Below the pieces are notes generated by a model that saw only the letters and a list, made by a program, of their open reading frames with translations, was not told where the DNA came from and made no database searches. Made by a program: the position numbers and the translations under genes. From NCBI GenBank assembly GCA_047619685.1, contig JBLHLC010000005.1:62001-126000 (forward strand): DNA of 64,000 nucleotides, read 5' to 3'. The stretch comes from JABDJZ01 sp047619685 (lineage in GTDB: Bacteria; Bacteroidota; Rhodothermia; Rhodothermales; UBA10348). Below, in pieces: positions 28,188 through 36,197 of the stretch (positions are counted from its first letter, which is position 1; every line of letters begins with the position of its first letter).

Positions 28188-28628
28188 CTACCGCTTCTCC
28201 TCCCGGAGGATCGAGGTGAAGGCGACCCCGCTTTCGATGAATTCTCTCAGCTCTGAACCAGGCCGCGCCGTAGGAATATGTTGATATTCAGCAGATTCGA
28301 AAATTCGATTGAAGATCGCCTCCCGATCGTCCCAGCGGCCAGAATCGGCGTACTCAGTCATAAGGATTAGATCCCATTCTCTCGTCGAATCAGGCCTGGT
28401 GATCAAAGCCCGAAATGAAACAAGGTCGCCCGTCCGAAGAGCGATGTCTCTGGCTTGGGCCCAATTGTTTTGGATGTTGCCGACGTATTCTTCTTCACCA
28501 CCCGGCAGGATATTGATCAAGTCAACGGCCCAAACTGACTCGGTCGGGTCAATTTGAACGTCATGATTCGGGGGTTCACAGCTTGCGAGCAGGGTGAAAG
28601 CGATGAGGAGTGGAGCTCTGAGTGACAT
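28188..28628 (-). CDS. Small lipoprotein of unknown function
   Basis: A 146-residue predicted lipoprotein: MSLRAPLLIAFTLLASC is a signal peptide with lipobox LLASC (Cys 17). The mature part has an EthD/NIPSNAP-like look, with VWAVDLINILPGGEEEYVGN and DLVSFRALITRPDSTREWDL, then ILMTEYADSGRWDDREAIFN, a pattern of strand-helix-strand found in dimeric alpha/beta-barrel proteins. That fold suggestion is tentative. It would sit in the periplasm or on the outer membrane. Nothing in the neighbourhood gives a role. Confidence 0.7.
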   Translation of the reverse strand: MSLRAPLLIAFTLLASCEPPNHDVQIDPTESVWAVDLINILPGGEEEYVGNIQNNWAQARDIALRTGDLVSFRALITRPDSTREWDLILMTEYADSGRWDDREAIFNRIFESAEYQHIPTARPGSELREFIESGVAFTSILREEKR

Positions 28629-28683
28629 TGTGAAAGGGCCTTGAGAGAAAGCGGAAGATCAGGTCTTTAACGGTCAGCACCTA

Positions 28684-28704
28684 CTGCGTGAGACGCAGCT
28701 GCGT
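28684..28704. other. Alternative-pairing stem in the gap before valS
   Basis: CTGCGT-GAG-ACGCAG (28684-28698) forms a 6-bp stem with a 3-nt loop, and ACGCAGCTGCGT (28693-28704) is a perfect 12-nt palindrome, so ACGCAG can pair either way. This is the only structure seen in the 286 bases between the lipoprotein gene (minus) and valS (plus). The rest of the gap should hold two divergent promoters; none is clear. Confidence 0.35.
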
Positions 28705-28914
28705 TAACAGAACCTGCTGGATCCTGACTCCCTGGGTGGATCAGAGAGCGCACACTTGCCGGACGATATCGCCAGCCCGCAGGGGTGTGGGGCTAGTCCG
28801 AGAACCTCCAGCCTGCACCAATCCTCCACGAATACGCTTCTCCAAAAGAAACCCGCACCCACACCGTAGGTTCGCGCAATTCCCCAAGAAACCCCACCTC
28901 GCAAGGCCCTGAAC

Positions 28915-31557
28915 ATGGCTCAGGAAAAACGTCCCGCATACGACCCGCAGTCCATCGAGGAACGCTGGTACGACTATTGGGAGTCCCACGATCTCTTCAA
29001 GACGGCCCCGAATCCGGACAAGGATCCGCACGTGATCGTGATGCCGCCGCCGAATGTGACGGGCAGGCTTCACATGGGGCATGCCCTCCAGGACACGGTT
29101 CAGGACGCCATCACGCGCATCCGCCGGATGAAAGGAGAGGAGGCGTTGTGGCTTCCCGGGATGGACCACGCCGGCATTGCCACCCAGAACGTGGTCGAGC
29201 GCACGCTGAAGGCTGAAACGGGCCAGGATCGTCATGATCTGGGCCGCGAGGCTTTCGTGGAGAGGGTCTGGAAGTGGAAGGAGGAGTACGGCGGAATCAT
29301 CTTGCAGCAGAAGCGCAGGATGGGAGACTCGGCGGATTGGTCCAAGGAGCGCTTTACCATGGACGACGGGTTCTCCCGGGCGGTCCAGGACGTGTTCGTC
29401 AAGCTCTACGAGGAGGGACTGGTCTACCGGGGCAAGTACCTGATCAACTGGTGCCCCGTGGACATGACGGCCATTTCCGATGAGGAAGTGGACAACGTGG
29501 AGCGCGATGGCCATCTGTGGTACATCAAGTACCCCCTCACGAGCGGGGACGGGTTCATCACAATCGCCACGACGCGTCCGGAAACCATGCTGGGCGATTC
29601 CGCAATCGCTGTCCATCCGGAAGACGAACGGTACACCCATTTGGTCGGCCAGTCGGTGACTCTCCCGCTGGTGGGGCGCGAAATTCCGATTATCGCGGAT
29701 GAGTACGTCAAGCCCGAGTTCGGCGCGGGCGCGCTCAAGATCACGCCCGGGCACGACAAGAATGACTTCGAGATCGGCAAGACCCACGGCCTCGAGACGT
29801 TCTCGATAATGAATCTGGACGCCACGCTCAACGAACTAGGCGGCAAGTACGAGGGACTGGATCGGGTGGTCGCCCGCAAGGCGGTGGTCGCCGACCTGGA
29901 GGAGCAGGGTTTCCTCGTCAAGGTGGAGGACTACAAGACCCAGGTGCCGATCTCGAGTAGGTCCAAGGCCGTCATTGAACCCCTGATCTCGCGTCAGTGG
30001 TTCGTCAAGATGAAACCCCTCGCCGAGCCAGCCATTGAGGCTGTGCGGAACGGGACGGTCAAGTTTCATCCCAAGCGCTGGGAGAATGAGTACTTCCGTT
30101 GGCTCGAAAACATCCGCGACTGGACGATATCCCGTCAGCTCTGGTGGGGCCACCGCATCCCGGTCTGGTACTGGCTGGACGCGGACGGCGAGATTGACGA
30201 ATCGAAAGGCTTTAAGGTGTCCGTGGAGCAGCCCGAGGCGGGCATGGTCCAGGATGAGGACGTCCTGGACACCTGGTTCAGCTCCTGGTTGTGGCCATTT
30301 GCCACATTGGGCTGGCCCAATCAGACCGAAGACCTGAAGTACTTCTACCCCGGTAGCGTGCTGGTTTCCGGGTACGACATCCTTTTCTTCTGGATTGCGC
30401 GCATGATCATGGCGGGTATCCACTTCATGGGGGAGGCGCCATACAAAGACATCTTCATCACGGGGATGATCAAGGACAAGCTCGGGCGATGGATGTCCAA
30501 GAGCCTGGGCAACGGCATTGACCCGTTGGACATGGTCGAGCAGTACGGAGCCGATGCCGTACGCTTCAGTCTGACGGTGCTTTGCGCGCAGGGTCAGGAC
30601 ATCAAGCTGGATCCCACCCGGTTTGAAATGGGTCGCAATTTCGCCAACAAGATCTGGAACGCGTTCAACGTATTCGGCCAGTTCCGGGATGACGGAAAGT
30701 CATACCCGCGGACCCGCGACTTTGCCGATCTCACGCTGGTGGAGCGCTGGATGGTCTCGCGCCTGAACCAGACGATCATCCAGGTGGAGGAGGATATCGA
30801 GCGGTATCGTCTCAACGAGGCGCTGTCCAAGATATACTCCCTGTTCTGGGGCGATTACTGCGACTGGTTTCTGGAGCTCGTCAAACCTCCGTTTGGCGAA
30901 AAGATGAGCGACGAAACCATCGCGTTGGCCTCAGACCTTTTCGACCGCATGTTGCATCTGCTGCATCCGTTCATGCCGTTTATCACGGAAGACCTCTGGT
31001 GGCAGCTTGAAAACCGCAAGGATGGAGAGTCACTGATGCGGAGCTCGTGGCCGGTGGCGGACCCGTCCCAGGTGGACGAGGAAGCGATCAACACCTTCGG
31101 TCTGATGCAGGAAGTCATTTCAGGCTTGCGAAACGTCAAATCCAGGTACGGTGTTGGACCTGGCAAGGAAATCGCGGCCACGCTGAGCGTGGATTCTGAA
31201 GCGGTGGCGGCCAGACTCAACGAATACCCGGACTACTTTCTGAAGCTGGCCCGTGTATCAGAACTCACGGTCGGCGTCGGCGCTGCCAGGCCAAAAGCCA
31301 GCGCGGCGTTTGTGGTCGGCGCGCACCAGGTTTTCGTACCCCTGGCTGGAATGGTAGATCTTGAGGCGGAACGCGACAGACTCCAGAAGGAAATCGAGCA
31401 GAAGGAGAAGTTTCTGAACGGCGTGACCAGAAAGCTTCAGAACGAACAATTCGTTTCAAGAGCTCCAGCAGACGTTGTCGAGAAAGAAAAACAGAAGGCT
31501 GCCGACTCGCGGGTTGAGCTGGAGAAACTGAAGGCTACATTCGCGGATCTGGGATAG
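28915..31557 (+). CDS. valS: Valyl-tRNA synthetase
   Basis: A class I aminoacyl-tRNA synthetase charging tRNA-Val in the cytoplasm. The 880-residue length is normal. The HIGH motif is HMGH (53-56) in PPNVTGRLHMGHAL; the editing (CP1) domain follows with TTRPETMLGDSAIAVHPEDER; the second signature is WMSKS (526-530) in LGRWMSKSLGNGIDP, with Trp in place of the first Lys of KMSKS. The anticodon-binding domain follows, then the C-terminal coiled coil of long alternating Glu/Lys residues (about 815-880) typical of ValRS. The start fits the family (AYDPQSIEERWYDYWE begins within ten residues). The long open frame on the opposite strand here is a shadow. Confidence 0.97.
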   Translation: MAQEKRPAYDPQSIEERWYDYWESHDLFKTAPNPDKDPHVIVMPPPNVTGRLHMGHALQDTVQDAITRIRRMKGEEALWLPGMDHAGIATQNVVERTLKAETGQDRHDLGREAFVERVWKWKEEYGGIILQQKRRMGDSADWSKERFTMDDGFSRAVQDVFVKLYEEGLVYRGKYLINWCPVDMTAISDEEVDNVERDGHLWYIKYPLTSGDGFITIATTRPETMLGDSAIAVHPEDERYTHLVGQSVTLPLVGREIPIIADEYVKPEFGAGALKITPGHDKNDFEIGKTHGLETFSIMNLDATLNELGGKYEGLDRVVARKAVVADLEEQGFLVKVEDYKTQVPISSRSKAVIEPLISRQWFVKMKPLAEPAIEAVRNGTVKFHPKRWENEYFRWLENIRDWTISRQLWWGHRIPVWYWLDADGEIDESKGFKVSVEQPEAGMVQDEDVLDTWFSSWLWPFATLGWPNQTEDLKYFYPGSVLVSGYDILFFWIARMIMAGIHFMGEAPYKDIFITGMIKDKLGRWMSKSLGNGIDPLDMVEQYGADAVRFSLTVLCAQGQDIKLDPTRFEMGRNFANKIWNAFNVFGQFRDDGKSYPRTRDFADLTLVERWMVSRLNQTIIQVEEDIERYRLNEALSKIYSLFWGDYCDWFLELVKPPFGEKMSDETIALASDLFDRMLHLLHPFMPFITEDLWWQLENRKDGESLMRSSWPVADPSQVDEEAINTFGLMQEVISGLRNVKSRYGVGPGKEIAATLSVDSEAVAARLNEYPDYFLKLARVSELTVGVGAARPKASAAFVVGAHQVFVPLAGMVDLEAERDRLQKEIEQKEKFLNGVTRKLQNEQFVSRAPADVVEKEKQKAADSRVELEKLKATFADLG

Positions 31558-31655
31558 GACGCCTCTGGACGCCTTGACACACCCGCCTCGCGATCTGTGG
31601 GGTGATCCTCTCTCTTCCACAATTGCGTTCACCAGGGAAACACAAAGAGGGTATT

Positions 31656-32525
31656 ATGCGCGCGTTCTTGTTTCTGGTTTTGATATCTCTTGTTGCCCCG
31701 TTTCTTGGGGCGGTTCAGGCCCAAGATGTACGTCCGGCTGCGGCAGATACCGTCCGGTCGCTTACGGAGATAGAGCTCCGCGACGGCTCCCGGTTTGTCG
31801 GCACGGTTGTTTCCGAAACGGACACCCAACTGATTCTGGTGACCACAGGGGGCACCGAAGTGAGGATCGAGAAATCCCAGATCGTGTCCAGAAGGGTAGT
31901 GTCAGGACGGTCCCGTGATGGCGACTTCCGTCAGTTTGATCCGAACGGAACGCGCCTCTTTTTCGGGCCGACGGGCAGGTCCTTGGAGAAGGGTCGGGGA
32001 TACGTGGCCGACTATTATGTGGTATTTGGCTTCGTCGCGTACGCAATCACTGATCGAGTCACGCTGGCGGGCGGGACGTTCCTGATACCGCAGGCCGTCG
32101 GCGACTTGATCTACGTGGCCCCCAAGGTCACGCTGATTGAACGCGGGTCCGATGCCGGTAGTGTGGGTGTTCTGGCGGGCATGGTGAAAAATGAGACTGC
32201 GGGCATTCTTTACGGCGCCTGGACGCACGGGCGGCCGGATGGCGCACTGACCCTCGGATTGGGTTTTGGATTTGGCAATGGAAAATTTGCCTCTGATCCT
32301 GTGATCATGCTTGGCGGGGAGAAGGCCATGGGGCGCAACACCAAGTTTATTGGAGAGAGTTATCTGATTCCGACCGCAGGCGGAGGGGCCTGGGTAATGG
32401 GTGGCGTCCGGTTCTTTGGATCGCGTCTTGCCGCCGATCTGGGGCTCATGGGCTTTGTCGGTGCTGATGACGGCGGGTTTCCGGCGCTGCCGTGGCTCGG
32501 CTTTTCCTACAACTTCGGTCAGTAA
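31656..32525 (+). CDS. Predicted outer-membrane or exported protein
   Basis: A 289-residue exported protein with no recognised name. The ATG at 31656 has AAAGAGG seven bases upstream and starts a clear signal peptide (MRAFLFLVLISLVAPFLGAV ending QAQ). Residues about 35-70 (ELRDGSRFVGTVVSETDTQL then ILVTTGG) look like a small beta-barrel SH3/LSm-like module seen in Bacteroidota exported proteins. The remaining 200 residues are glycine-rich alternating strands ending in FSYNFGQ, with a penultimate Phe-containing strand as in small outer-membrane barrels. It lies between valS and the carbamoyltransferase, 12 bases before the latter. Confidence 0.65.
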   Translation: MRAFLFLVLISLVAPFLGAVQAQDVRPAAADTVRSLTEIELRDGSRFVGTVVSETDTQLILVTTGGTEVRIEKSQIVSRRVVSGRSRDGDFRQFDPNGTRLFFGPTGRSLEKGRGYVADYYVVFGFVAYAITDRVTLAGGTFLIPQAVGDLIYVAPKVTLIERGSDAGSVGVLAGMVKNETAGILYGAWTHGRPDGALTLGLGFGFGNGKFASDPVIMLGGEKAMGRNTKFIGESYLIPTAGGGAWVMGGVRFFGSRLAADLGLMGFVGADDGGFPALPWLGFSYNFGQ

Positions 32526-32537
32526 CCCGGCAGTCAG

Positions 32538-34334
32538 TTGAACATCCTGGGCATCTCGTGCTGGTATCACGATTCTGCAGCTGCTCTGGTGCAGGACGGC
32601 CGGATCGCTGCCGCAGCCCAGGAAGAACGATTTACCAGGCGGAAGCACGATCCATCCTTTCCCACGGAAGCCATCGCCTACTGCCTTCGAGAGGCCGGCC
32701 TGACCGTGGGAGACCTGGACGCGGTGGCGTTCTACGACAAGCCGTTTCTGACCTTTGAGCGACTACTGGAAACGTATGTCAGTTTTGCGCCAATCGGCTT
32801 GCGGTCGTTTTTGGAGTCCATGCCGTTGTGGCTCAAGCGCAAGCTCTGGATCCCGGACCTGATTGCGAAGGAGCTGGGCTTCGAGGGGCAGTTGCTGTTT
32901 CCCGAGCATCACCTGAGTCACGCGGCCAGCGCGTTTTTCCCTTCGCCGTTCGAAACGGCCGCCATAATCACGACGGACGGAGTGGGCGAATGGGCGACCA
33001 CCTCCGTCGGTCAGGGCGTCGGCAACGGGATCACGCTCACCCAGGAACAGCACTTCCCGCATTCGTTGGGTCTGCTGTACTCCGCGTTCACGTATTTCTG
33101 CGGGTTTCGGGTCAACTCCGGGGAATACAAGCTCATGGGGCTGGCTCCCTACGGCGAGCCGCGATACGTCGATGTCATTCGGAAGGAGTTGATCGACCTG
33201 CGGGACGACGGGTCCTTTCGACTGAATATGGAGTATTTCACGTTTGCGACCGGGTTGACCATGACCGGAAGGCGTTTCGCAAAACTGTTCGGAGGACCGC
33301 GACGCGCCCCGGAGGCCGAACTGACACAGCGGGAGATGGACCTGGCCCGGTCCGTGCAGGTGGTCATTGAGGAGGCAATGCTCCGAATGGCCGCCCACGC
33401 GCATCAGACCACGGGTGAGCGACGGCTTTGTCTGGCCGGCGGCGTCGCATTGAACTGTGTGGCGAATGGTCGGCTACTGCGGGAAGGTCCGTTCGACGAA
33501 ATCTGGATACAGCCCGCCGCGGGAGACGCTGGGGGTGCACTTGGCGCCGCGCTGGCAGCATGGCACATGCATGCGGGTGGTAGGCCGGACACTCGGGACA
33601 CCATGTCCGGCTCTTTTCTGGGGTCATCCTACCCGGACGAAGTCGTAGAACGATTCCTGCATTCGGAATCCATCCCGTTCGAGAAACTGGAGGCCGACGC
33701 CATGGCCGAACGGGCCGCTGCACTCCTGGCGGGTGGCGCCGTGGTGGGCTGGTTTCAGGGTCGAATGGAGTTTGGACCCCGGGCGCTAGGGAATCGGTCC
33801 ATCCTGGCCGACCCGCGAGGTCGCGAGGTTCAGCGACGAGTAAATCTGAAGATCAAATTCAGGGAGAGCTTTCGGCCGTTTGCGCCGAGCGTGTTGTCCC
33901 ACCGGGCCGCAGAGTATTTCGATCTCGAGGCAGAGAGCCCGTTTATGCTGCTGGTGGCACCAGTCGCGGATGCCGTGGTGAAGGGTCAGGGCATGGAGAG
34001 GTTGCAGGCCATCGAGTCCAGGGTCCCGGCAGTTACTCACGTGGATGGCTCCGCCCGCGTTCAGACGGTGACCCCAGGCGACAACCCCGCATATCACCGG
34101 CTTCTGAGCGCCTTCGAGCGTCAAACCGGGTGTCCCGTGCTGGTGAACACCAGTTTCAATGTCCGCGGCGAACCCATTGTGGAATCGCCGGAAGATGCCT
34201 TCCGCTGTTTCAGCCGGACGCAGATGGACGCACTGGTGATGGGCTCATTCCTGGTCACAAAAGAGATGCTGCCTGACTCAGAGGCACAACAGATGGACGC
34301 CGAGGCCATCGCCGCGGAATACGGACTGGACTAG
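32538..34334 (+). CDS. NodU/CmcH-type carbamoyltransferase
   Basis: A 598-residue O-carbamoyltransferase that transfers carbamoyl from carbamoyl phosphate, through a carbamoyl-adenylate, to a hydroxyl of a sugar or secondary metabolite. The N-terminal Kae1/YgjD-like domain starts at once with ILGISCWYHDSAAALVQDG, so the TTG at 32538 is the likely start. Metal/ATP histidines lie in PEHHLSHAASAF. LCLAGGVALNCVANG is the second nucleotide-binding motif. The C-terminal YrdC-like domain has GRMEFGPRALGNRSILADPR (about 408-427), which is the family signature. The acceptor is unknown; no glycosyltransferase or antibiotic cluster is adjacent. It is followed by a 51-residue membrane protein and a DUF3267 gene. 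Confidence 0.92.
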   Translation: MNILGISCWYHDSAAALVQDGRIAAAAQEERFTRRKHDPSFPTEAIAYCLREAGLTVGDLDAVAFYDKPFLTFERLLETYVSFAPIGLRSFLESMPLWLKRKLWIPDLIAKELGFEGQLLFPEHHLSHAASAFFPSPFETAAIITTDGVGEWATTSVGQGVGNGITLTQEQHFPHSLGLLYSAFTYFCGFRVNSGEYKLMGLAPYGEPRYVDVIRKELIDLRDDGSFRLNMEYFTFATGLTMTGRRFAKLFGGPRRAPEAELTQREMDLARSVQVVIEEAMLRMAAHAHQTTGERRLCLAGGVALNCVANGRLLREGPFDEIWIQPAAGDAGGALGAALAAWHMHAGGRPDTRDTMSGSFLGSSYPDEVVERFLHSESIPFEKLEADAMAERAAALLAGGAVVGWFQGRMEFGPRALGNRSILADPRGREVQRRVNLKIKFRESFRPFAPSVLSHRAAEYFDLEAESPFMLLVAPVADAVVKGQGMERLQAIESRVPAVTHVDGSARVQTVTPGDNPAYHRLLSAFERQTGCPVLVNTSFNVRGEPIVESPEDAFRCFSRTQMDALVMGSFLVTKEMLPDSEAQQMDAEAIAAEYGLD

Positions 34335-34437
34335 CGCAGGCAGTTGTTTTTCGAATTCACGGGTCCCGGAGCGCAAATTCCTCAGTCGGAAACGTATCCT
34401 TGAGTGACGAAAAACGTTCTGGACGAACGCTAATTCC

Positions 34438-34593
34438 ATGGAAGAGGAAGAATTCGGATTTGGTAATCATGACCGCTTGGAGGAAGCCTTCAGGCCGCCC
34501 ATGATGGTGACCCTCGTTTTCGTTCTGACCATGCTCTCGATCTACATGATGGGTCGTCAGGTCACATCACTCTTCCCGTCGCTTGGCATCTGA
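34438..34593 (+). CDS. 51-residue single-span membrane protein
   Basis: A small frame with an ATG start. An acidic head MEEEEFGFGNHDRLEEAF is followed by one hydrophobic span (MMVTLVFVLTMLSIYMM) and a short tail ending SLGI. It lies 103 bases after the carbamoyltransferase and its last 11 bases overlap the TTG start of the DUF3267 gene, so it is probably coupled with it. Carbamoyltransferase genes in other bacteria are often followed by tiny membrane proteins (DUF5989, SxtJ types), but this sequence does not match those that I can recall. Evidence for it being real is the overlap and the membrane composition. Confidence 0.55.
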   Translation: MEEEEFGFGNHDRLEEAFRPPMMVTLVFVLTMLSIYMMGRQVTSLFPSLGI

Positions 34594-35131
34594 CAGTGAA
34601 CGGACGCTGACCGTAGAAGAGGTACTTCGCGTACTTCTGCGTGGCCTTCCGGTCTTGACGCTCGCGACCGTGGGTCTCCACCTGGTGATCTGGGGTTGGC
34701 CCTCCGCATCAGCGCAAGGGTGGGTGCAGGCGACCCTCTGGATGCTTGCTGCCTATGTGGTCGCCGTCGTCGTCCACGAGCTGCTCCACATTCTGCCCAT
34801 GCTGCTGGCAGGGATCAGACTCTCCGAACTCCGATTCGGTGTTCGCTGGCGGGAGGGCGTCGTGTTTGTGCACGGCGGAAGGCCCGTGTCCGCTCGCGCG
34901 TATCGCATCATCCTTGCCACTCCGGGCGTGGTACTAGGCGTGCTTCCTGTGGGATACGGACTGGCCGTGGGGAACGCCTTCGCCACCGTCTTTGGCTTCC
35001 TGATGCTTGTTTCGGCCGTTGGTGATTGGGCCGTTCTGCGTTTGATCCGGGATTTGGACCCGTCAGAGATGGTTACCGATCATCCCCGGGAAGTTGGTTG
35101 CGTCGTGCTTCCGCCTGATACGCCTGCCTGA
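34583..35131 (+). CDS. DUF3267-like zincin membrane protein
   Basis: A 182-residue protein with about four hydrophobic spans. An HExxH zinc motif, HELLH at 65-69, lies at the end of the second span (AAYVVAVVVHELLHILPMLL), the position in DUF3267 and related intramembrane zincins. The segment RPVSARAYRIILATPGVVLG is also family-like. The TTG at 34583 overlaps the upstream small gene; no ATG is available before the second span. The last 59 bases overlap antiparallel with the glycosidase-like gene on the minus strand. Activity and substrate are unknown. Its place after the carbamoyltransferase hints at a membrane step but that is inference. Confidence 0.65.
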   Translation: MASDSERTLTVEEVLRVLLRGLPVLTLATVGLHLVIWGWPSASAQGWVQATLWMLAAYVVAVVVHELLHILPMLLAGIRLSELRFGVRWREGVVFVHGGRPVSARAYRIILATPGVVLGVLPVGYGLAVGNAFATVFGFLMLVSAVGDWAVLRLIRDLDPSEMVTDHPREVGCVVLPPDTPA

Positions 35132-36158
35132 GGATCTCCTCGGCCGGCTTGCCCTGAGGCGAAAAATCCAGCGCCAGCCGGGGAGAACTCCCCGCCGCGT
35201 ACCACTTCCAGATGAAGGCGCCCGCCGACCACTCGGAGGTCCACGGGCCCTGGAAGAACGCCTCATAAAGGCGCGCCTGTAGTTCGGGGTCCGCGACGGC
35301 TTCACCTGGCCTCGGAGTCCAGGCCCAGGGCTCGATAGCAGCGTCGGTCGTCGATTTGTATCCGATCTCGGTGAAGAGGATGGGTTTCCCCCACTTTCGA
35401 GACAAAGACTGTAGTTGGGCTGCGTGAGGTGCCCACGCGTCTTTCAGGTCCTCCTGGCTGGGGGACTCGATCTCCGCAAGCGGGTAATATGCTTGTACCC
35501 CGATGGCGTCCAGATCGTCCCAAAACTGCAGGGAGTCAACTTCACCCCACCAATTGGCTGCGTAGGTGAGCGGACCAGAGTAAACCAGACGGACCCTGGC
35601 GATGAGTTGTCGCCAAAATTGCGGCCGCTCAATCCCAAACCGGGCCAGCTCCGTGCCCACCACAAACCACGACGCCCCAGCGGATTCGGCCACTGCGGCA
35701 TTGTGAAGGATGTAGCGTTCGTATTGCGCCTCCCATTCGGACCACTCCGCATCATCGGCGAAATCCAGGTCTCCTGAAAAGCCGGCGCGACCCAGCCAGA
35801 CCTGCGGCTTGAGAACCAGGCCAATGCCATGCTCCCGGAGGCTGTCTGCCAGTGAAATCGCGCCCGACTGGCTCTCGGAGAACCACCGCCCGTTCTCGGC
35901 AAATCCCAGTGACCCGTCGCGGAAGAACGCGTATGGGACCACCGCGACCTGGTTCACTCCGAACTCTGCCAACTCATCGAACATGCCGTCTGGAGGCGTG
36001 CGGCGAGAGTCCAGCGTAATCCCGGCTATGCGGGCAGGCGAGGGTTCGTAGATGCCGACGGCACCCATCAGGCTCGCGGACGCCCAGACAGCCGCCAGAG
36101 CCACGACGGCGCAGCCTGCCCAAACGGCACTTCCTGTCTTCTTTCGGCCCTCGAACAA
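35073..36158 (-). CDS. GH113-like secreted glycoside hydrolase
   Basis: A 361-residue protein resembling glycoside hydrolase family 113 TIM barrels (endo-beta-mannanase-like). A single N-terminal hydrophobic span (VWAGCAVVALAAVWASASLM) anchors or exports it. The barrel starts at IAGITLDSRRTPPDGMFDEL. The predicted acid/base is E170 in WFVVGTELARFGIE and the nucleophile E264 in PILFTEIGYKSTT; GVQAYYPL and FIWKWYA are also typical. The start codon is TTG, with AAGG a few bases upstream; there is no ATG before residue 31. Its 3' end overlaps the DUF3267 gene by 59 bases tail to tail. Substrate is not proven. Confidence 0.78.
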   Translation of the reverse strand: MFEGRKKTGSAVWAGCAVVALAAVWASASLMGAVGIYEPSPARIAGITLDSRRTPPDGMFDELAEFGVNQVAVVPYAFFRDGSLGFAENGRWFSESQSGAISLADSLREHGIGLVLKPQVWLGRAGFSGDLDFADDAEWSEWEAQYERYILHNAAVAESAGASWFVVGTELARFGIERPQFWRQLIARVRLVYSGPLTYAANWWGEVDSLQFWDDLDAIGVQAYYPLAEIESPSQEDLKDAWAPHAAQLQSLSRKWGKPILFTEIGYKSTTDAAIEPWAWTPRPGEAVADPELQARLYEAFFQGPWTSEWSAGAFIWKWYAAGSSPRLALDFSPQGKPAEEILRQAYQAEARRNQLPGDDR

Positions 36159-36197
36159 AACGGTTACCTTGCTGCCTGATTAAACCCCCACGGGCCA

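Noticed and set aside
28741..29787. 348-residue open frame on the minus strand opposite valS
   Set aside because: It is the antisense shadow of the ValRS gene in GC-rich DNA; no family resemblance, and valS is certain.
32538..35131. A known biosynthetic gene cluster around the carbamoyltransferase
   Set aside because: No synthase, glycosyltransferase or resistance genes flank it within the window.
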